In this document: piece after piece, positions 60,720-64,000 of the stretch
Layout of the letters: each line of letters begins with the position of its first letter
How positions within the stretch are numbered: the first letter of the stretch is position 1
Assembly: GCF_019456655.1 (NCBI RefSeq)
Contig: NZ_CP080332.1
Span: 2,728,001 to 2,792,000 of the forward strand
Source: Mycolicibacterium diernhoferi
GTDB lineage: Bacteria; Actinomycetota; Actinomycetes; Mycobacteriales; Mycobacteriaceae
DNA: 64,000 nucleotides
Reading direction: 5' to 3'
Program-made: the position numbers and the translations under genes
The notes under the pieces: generated by a model
The model's database searches: none
Told to the model about the DNA's origin: nothing
The model's input: the letters and a program-made list of their open reading frames with translations, nothing else

Positions 60720-61955
60720 ATGACCGACCGTAAACGGATCGTCGTCGGCGTTGCAGGCGGGATCGCCGCCTATAAGGCGTGCACCGTTGTCCGGCAGCTC
60801 ACGGAAGCGGGCCACGAGGTCAAGGTGGTGCCGACCGAGTCGGCGCTGAAGTTCGTCGGTGCCGCGACGTTCGAGGCGCTGTCGGGTCAGCCGGTGCACA
60901 CCGGCGTCTTCGAATCCGTCCACGAGGTTCCGCATGTCCGGATCGGCCAGCAGGCCGATCTGGTGGTGGTCGCCCCCGCGACGGCGGACCTGCTGGCCCG
61001 GGCGGTCGCCGGTCGGGCCGATGACCTGCTGACCGGGACCCTGTTGACCGCACGCTGTCCGGTGCTGTTCGCGCCGGCCATGCACACCGAGATGTGGTTC
61101 CACCCGGCCACCGTGGACAACGTCGCCATGTTGCGTTCTCGGGGTGCGGTGGTGCTCGAACCGGCCTCCGGGCGGCTCACCGGCGCCGACACCGGCCCGG
61201 GCCGGCTGCCCGAGGCCGAGGAGATCACCACCCTGGCGGGGCTGCTGCTGGAGCGTCCCGACGCCCTCCCGTACGACCTGTCCGGGGTGAAGGCGCTGGT
61301 GACCGCCGGCGGTACCCGCGAGCCGCTGGACCCGGTGCGCTTCATCGGCAACCGGAGTTCGGGCAAGCAGGGCTACGCGGTGGCCCGGGTGATGGCCCAG
61401 CGTGGCGCCGAGGTCACCCTGGTCGCCGGGAACACCTCCGGCCTGATCGATCCGGCCGGGGTCAACGTGGTGCACATCGGTTCGGCCACCCAGCTCAAAG
61501 AGGCGGTCACCAAGCTCGCCTCTGAAGCGAACGTCCTGGTGATGGCGGCCGCCGTCGCGGACTTCCGGCCGGCGCAGGTCGCCACGGCCAAGATCAAGAA
61601 GGGCGCATCCGAGCCCTCCTCGATCGAACTGATCCGAAATGACGACGTGCTCGCCGACGCTGTCCGCGCCCGCGCCGAGGGCCAGCTGCCCAATATGCGC
61701 GCAATCGTGGGCTTCGCCGCCGAGACCGGCGATGAGAACGGCGATGTGCTGTTCCACGCACGGGCCAAGCTCAAGCGCAAGGGCTGCGAAATGCTGGTGG
61801 TCAATGCGGTCGGGGAAGGCAAGGCCTTCGAGGTCGATCACAACGACGGCTGGATGCTGGGCGCCGACGGAACCGAAACCGCGTTGGAGCACGGCTCGAA
61901 GACTTTGATGGCCAGCCGTATCGTGGACGCGATCGGGGCGCTCCTGAACGGGTGA
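60720..61955 (+). CDS. coaBC: bifunctional phosphopantothenoylcysteine decarboxylase/synthase
   Basis: This 411-residue protein has two steps of coenzyme A synthesis. The N-terminal CoaC flavodoxin-like domain (about 1-185) has VGVAGGIAAYKA, VVVAPATADLLA and the PAMHTEMW active-site loop. The C-terminal CoaB domain (about 186-411) has VTAGGTREPLDPVRFIGNRSSGKQGYA and MAAAVADFRPA, ending with the CTP-dependent ligase part. ATG start, 18 bases after rpoZ. M. tuberculosis calls it dfp. Confidence 0.96.
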   Translation: MTDRKRIVVGVAGGIAAYKACTVVRQLTEAGHEVKVVPTESALKFVGAATFEALSGQPVHTGVFESVHEVPHVRIGQQADLVVVAPATADLLARAVAGRADDLLTGTLLTARCPVLFAPAMHTEMWFHPATVDNVAMLRSRGAVVLEPASGRLTGADTGPGRLPEAEEITTLAGLLLERPDALPYDLSGVKALVTAGGTREPLDPVRFIGNRSSGKQGYAVARVMAQRGAEVTLVAGNTSGLIDPAGVNVVHIGSATQLKEAVTKLASEANVLVMAAAVADFRPAQVATAKIKKGASEPSSIELIRNDDVLADAVRARAEGQLPNMRAIVGFAAETGDENGDVLFHARAKLKRKGCEMLVVNAVGEGKAFEVDHNDGWMLGADGTETALEHGSKTLMASRIVDAIGALLNG

Positions 61956-62054
61956 ACCGCATTGCGCCTAACGGTTGCGTCGATCGGCTTTACAAGGTTG
62001 GCTGCCAGTGAGCAAGATTAAGCTTTGCCTATCTAACTATTTGGAGGATGTCAC

Positions 62055-63263
<1,209 letters not shown>

Positions 63264-63281
63264 CCTCTTTTTCTCGCGAAG

Positions 63282-63329
63282 AGACGCGAATGGCCGCTAT
63301 TCCACCCGGAATAGCGGCCATTCGCGTCT
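63282..63329 (+). terminator. 22-bp perfect-stem terminator after metK
   Basis: Arms 63282-63303 and 63308-63329 are perfectly complementary around the loop ACCC; the stem starts AGACGCGAATGG. It lies 18 bases after the metK stop. A T-rich patch (CTCTTTTTCTC) precedes rather than follows the stem. It resembles the 24-bp stem at 38427-38476 in design. Confidence 0.8.
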
Positions 63330-63352
63330 GCTGGCAAGGGCTTTCGTGCACC

Positions 63353-63412
63353 GGCATTCGAACCGCGCTCGACGGTGTCTCCATCTCGGTGGCGCAGGGT
63401 GAGATCCTCGTT
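63353..63412 (+). pseudogene. remnant of an ABC-transporter ATPase N-terminus
   Basis: Read on the plus strand in the frame starting 63353, this stretch encodes TALDGVSISVAQGEIL, a near-consensus ABC ATPase start just before the Walker A loop (xALDGVSLxVxxGEIxxLxGPNGAGKS). The match stops at the stop codon of the convergent monooxygenase (63413-63415), and no Walker A follows. It looks like a truncated fragment left by a deletion or rearrangement ending exactly here. It is too short to be functional. Confidence 0.5.
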
Positions 63413-64000
63413 CTAACCCGCCGTCCCGCTGAACGCGTAGTCATCGAGCGGGAAGGTGCGGCTGCGCCAGTACGTCTCCGGCGTGCTGGCCGGGCGCAGC
63501 GGCACATCGCCGTTCTTGTCGAAGTAATAGCTGTTGGCCGTCGCGCAATTGTCCTGCCAGAAAATCTGGCGGTGTCGTTTGCGCATCATCTCGGCGAAGT
63601 AGCGGGCGTTGGCCTCGGGCCGCACCTCGACCCGCGCCGCGCCGGTGCGCGCGGCCTGCTGCAGGCAGCGCACGATGTGATGGGTCTGCGTCTCGATCAA
63701 CGCGAAGTACGACGAGCCGACGTACCCGTACGGGCCGCAGACATTGAAGAAATTCGGGAAGCCGGGCACGCTGACACCCTCGTACGCCTGCATCCTGTTG
63801 CGGGTCCAGAAGTCGGCCAGTGCCTGACCGCCCGGGCCGATCAGTCCGAAGGTGCCGGAGTCGACATCCATCACCTTGAAACCCGTTGCGAGCACCAGCA
63901 CGTCGACATCGTGGGCGACGCCTTCGCCCGATGTCCCGGTGGTGCACACCCCGGTCGGGGTGATCCGATCGATCGGTTCGGTGACGAGGTCGACGTTGTC
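63413..64000 (-). CDS. FAD-dependent monooxygenase (Baeyer-Villiger type), C-terminal part (Rv1393c-like)
   Basis: This open frame runs off the right edge; 195 codons of the C-terminal part are visible. VDVLVLATGFKVMD matches the ATG motif of flavin monooxygenases, and NFFNVCGPYGYVGSSYF plus THHIVRCLQQ follow as in Baeyer-Villiger-type enzymes. The frame continues without a break through VDLVTEPIDRITPTG to position 64000. M. tuberculosis has monooxygenase Rv1393c downstream of metK on the opposite strand, the same arrangement. The substrate is unknown (ketones or sulfides in the family). Confidence 0.87.
   Translation of the reverse strand, partial: DNVDLVTEPIDRITPTGVCTTGTSGEGVAHDVDVLVLATGFKVMDVDSGTFGLIGPGGQALADFWTRNRMQAYEGVSVPGFPNFFNVCGPYGYVGSSYFALIETQTHHIVRCLQQAARTGAARVEVRPEANARYFAEMMRKRHRQIFWQDNCATANSYYFDKNGDVPLRPASTPETYWRSRTFPLDDYAFSGTAG

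Noticed and set aside
61956..62054. SAM riboswitch upstream of metK
   Set aside because: The 99-base gap shows no recognisable SAM riboswitch core.

Overview
The window is a stretch of high-GC actinobacterial chromosome whose gene content and order point to a fast-growing Mycobacterium (Mycolicibacterium). The indicators are aspS, alaS-ruvX-mltG-aroE, aroC-aroK-aroB, pepQ-efp-nusB, the pyrR-pyrB-pyrC-carA-carB-pyrF operon and mihF-gmk-rpoZ-coaBC-metK. From memory, two of these blocks correspond to M. tuberculosis Rv2532c-Rv2576c and Rv1379-Rv1393c. Those lie apart in M. tuberculosis but are adjacent here, as I recall them being in M. smegmatis. GTG starts and 4-base ATGA/GTGA overlaps are common. 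I see no rRNA, tRNA, CRISPR array, prophage or intact insertion sequence.

Region 1 (1-10.5 kb) is accessory lipid and nitrogen metabolism. It holds the edge of a phytanoyl-CoA dioxygenase-like gene, a TetR regulator, and a nitrilase-family amidase coupled to a small membrane protein resembling the styrene oxide isomerase/hydroxylaminobenzene mutase family. A TetR-controlled set follows (amidohydrolase, two acyl-CoA dehydrogenases, and a divergent acyl-CoA thioesterase) with two copies of a palindromic operator. Then come a zinc metallopeptidase, a type B carboxylesterase and an SRPBCC protein. Region 2 (10.5-27.4 kb) holds aspS, a Ddn-like F420 protein, and two paralogous condensation/WS-DGAT-like proteins flanking a thiolase. 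It continues with a transglutaminase/DUF2126 - permuted ATP-grasp/alpha-E - transglutaminase - zinc-ribbon metallopeptidase module, a DUF3097 protein and a RarA-like AAA ATPase. Region 3 (27.4-34.2 kb) is housekeeping: alaS, ruvX, mltG, aroE and a prepilin peptidase.

Region 4 (34.2-40.9 kb) is the most interesting part. A LacI regulator is surrounded by a glycerate kinase, an SDR dehydrogenase, a BKACE (beta-keto acid cleavage) enzyme, an MFS transporter and an SMP-30 lactonase. Three near-identical 12-14 bp operator copies each contain the -35 box of a promoter in this set: glycerate kinase, lacI and lactonase-MFS. The set looks like a dedicated catabolic regulon for a sugar acid or its lactone, with a cleavage route I cannot match to a textbook pathway.

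Region 5 (40.9-64 kb) is core metabolism. The shikimate genes aroC-aroK-aroB lack a dehydroquinase, and AroK carries an unusual tail encoded by a repeat-flanked hairpin. A membrane protein, pepQ, efp and nusB follow, then a DUF222/HNH gene with a LexA box immediately before its start, and a beta-lactamase-fold esterase. The pyrimidine operon has a PyrR-type leader. After it come mihF, gmk, rpoZ, coaBC and metK, a long perfect-stem terminator, a short ABC-transporter ATPase remnant and the 3' part of a flavin monooxygenase. The only gene-free stretch over 300 bases is 58835-59428.
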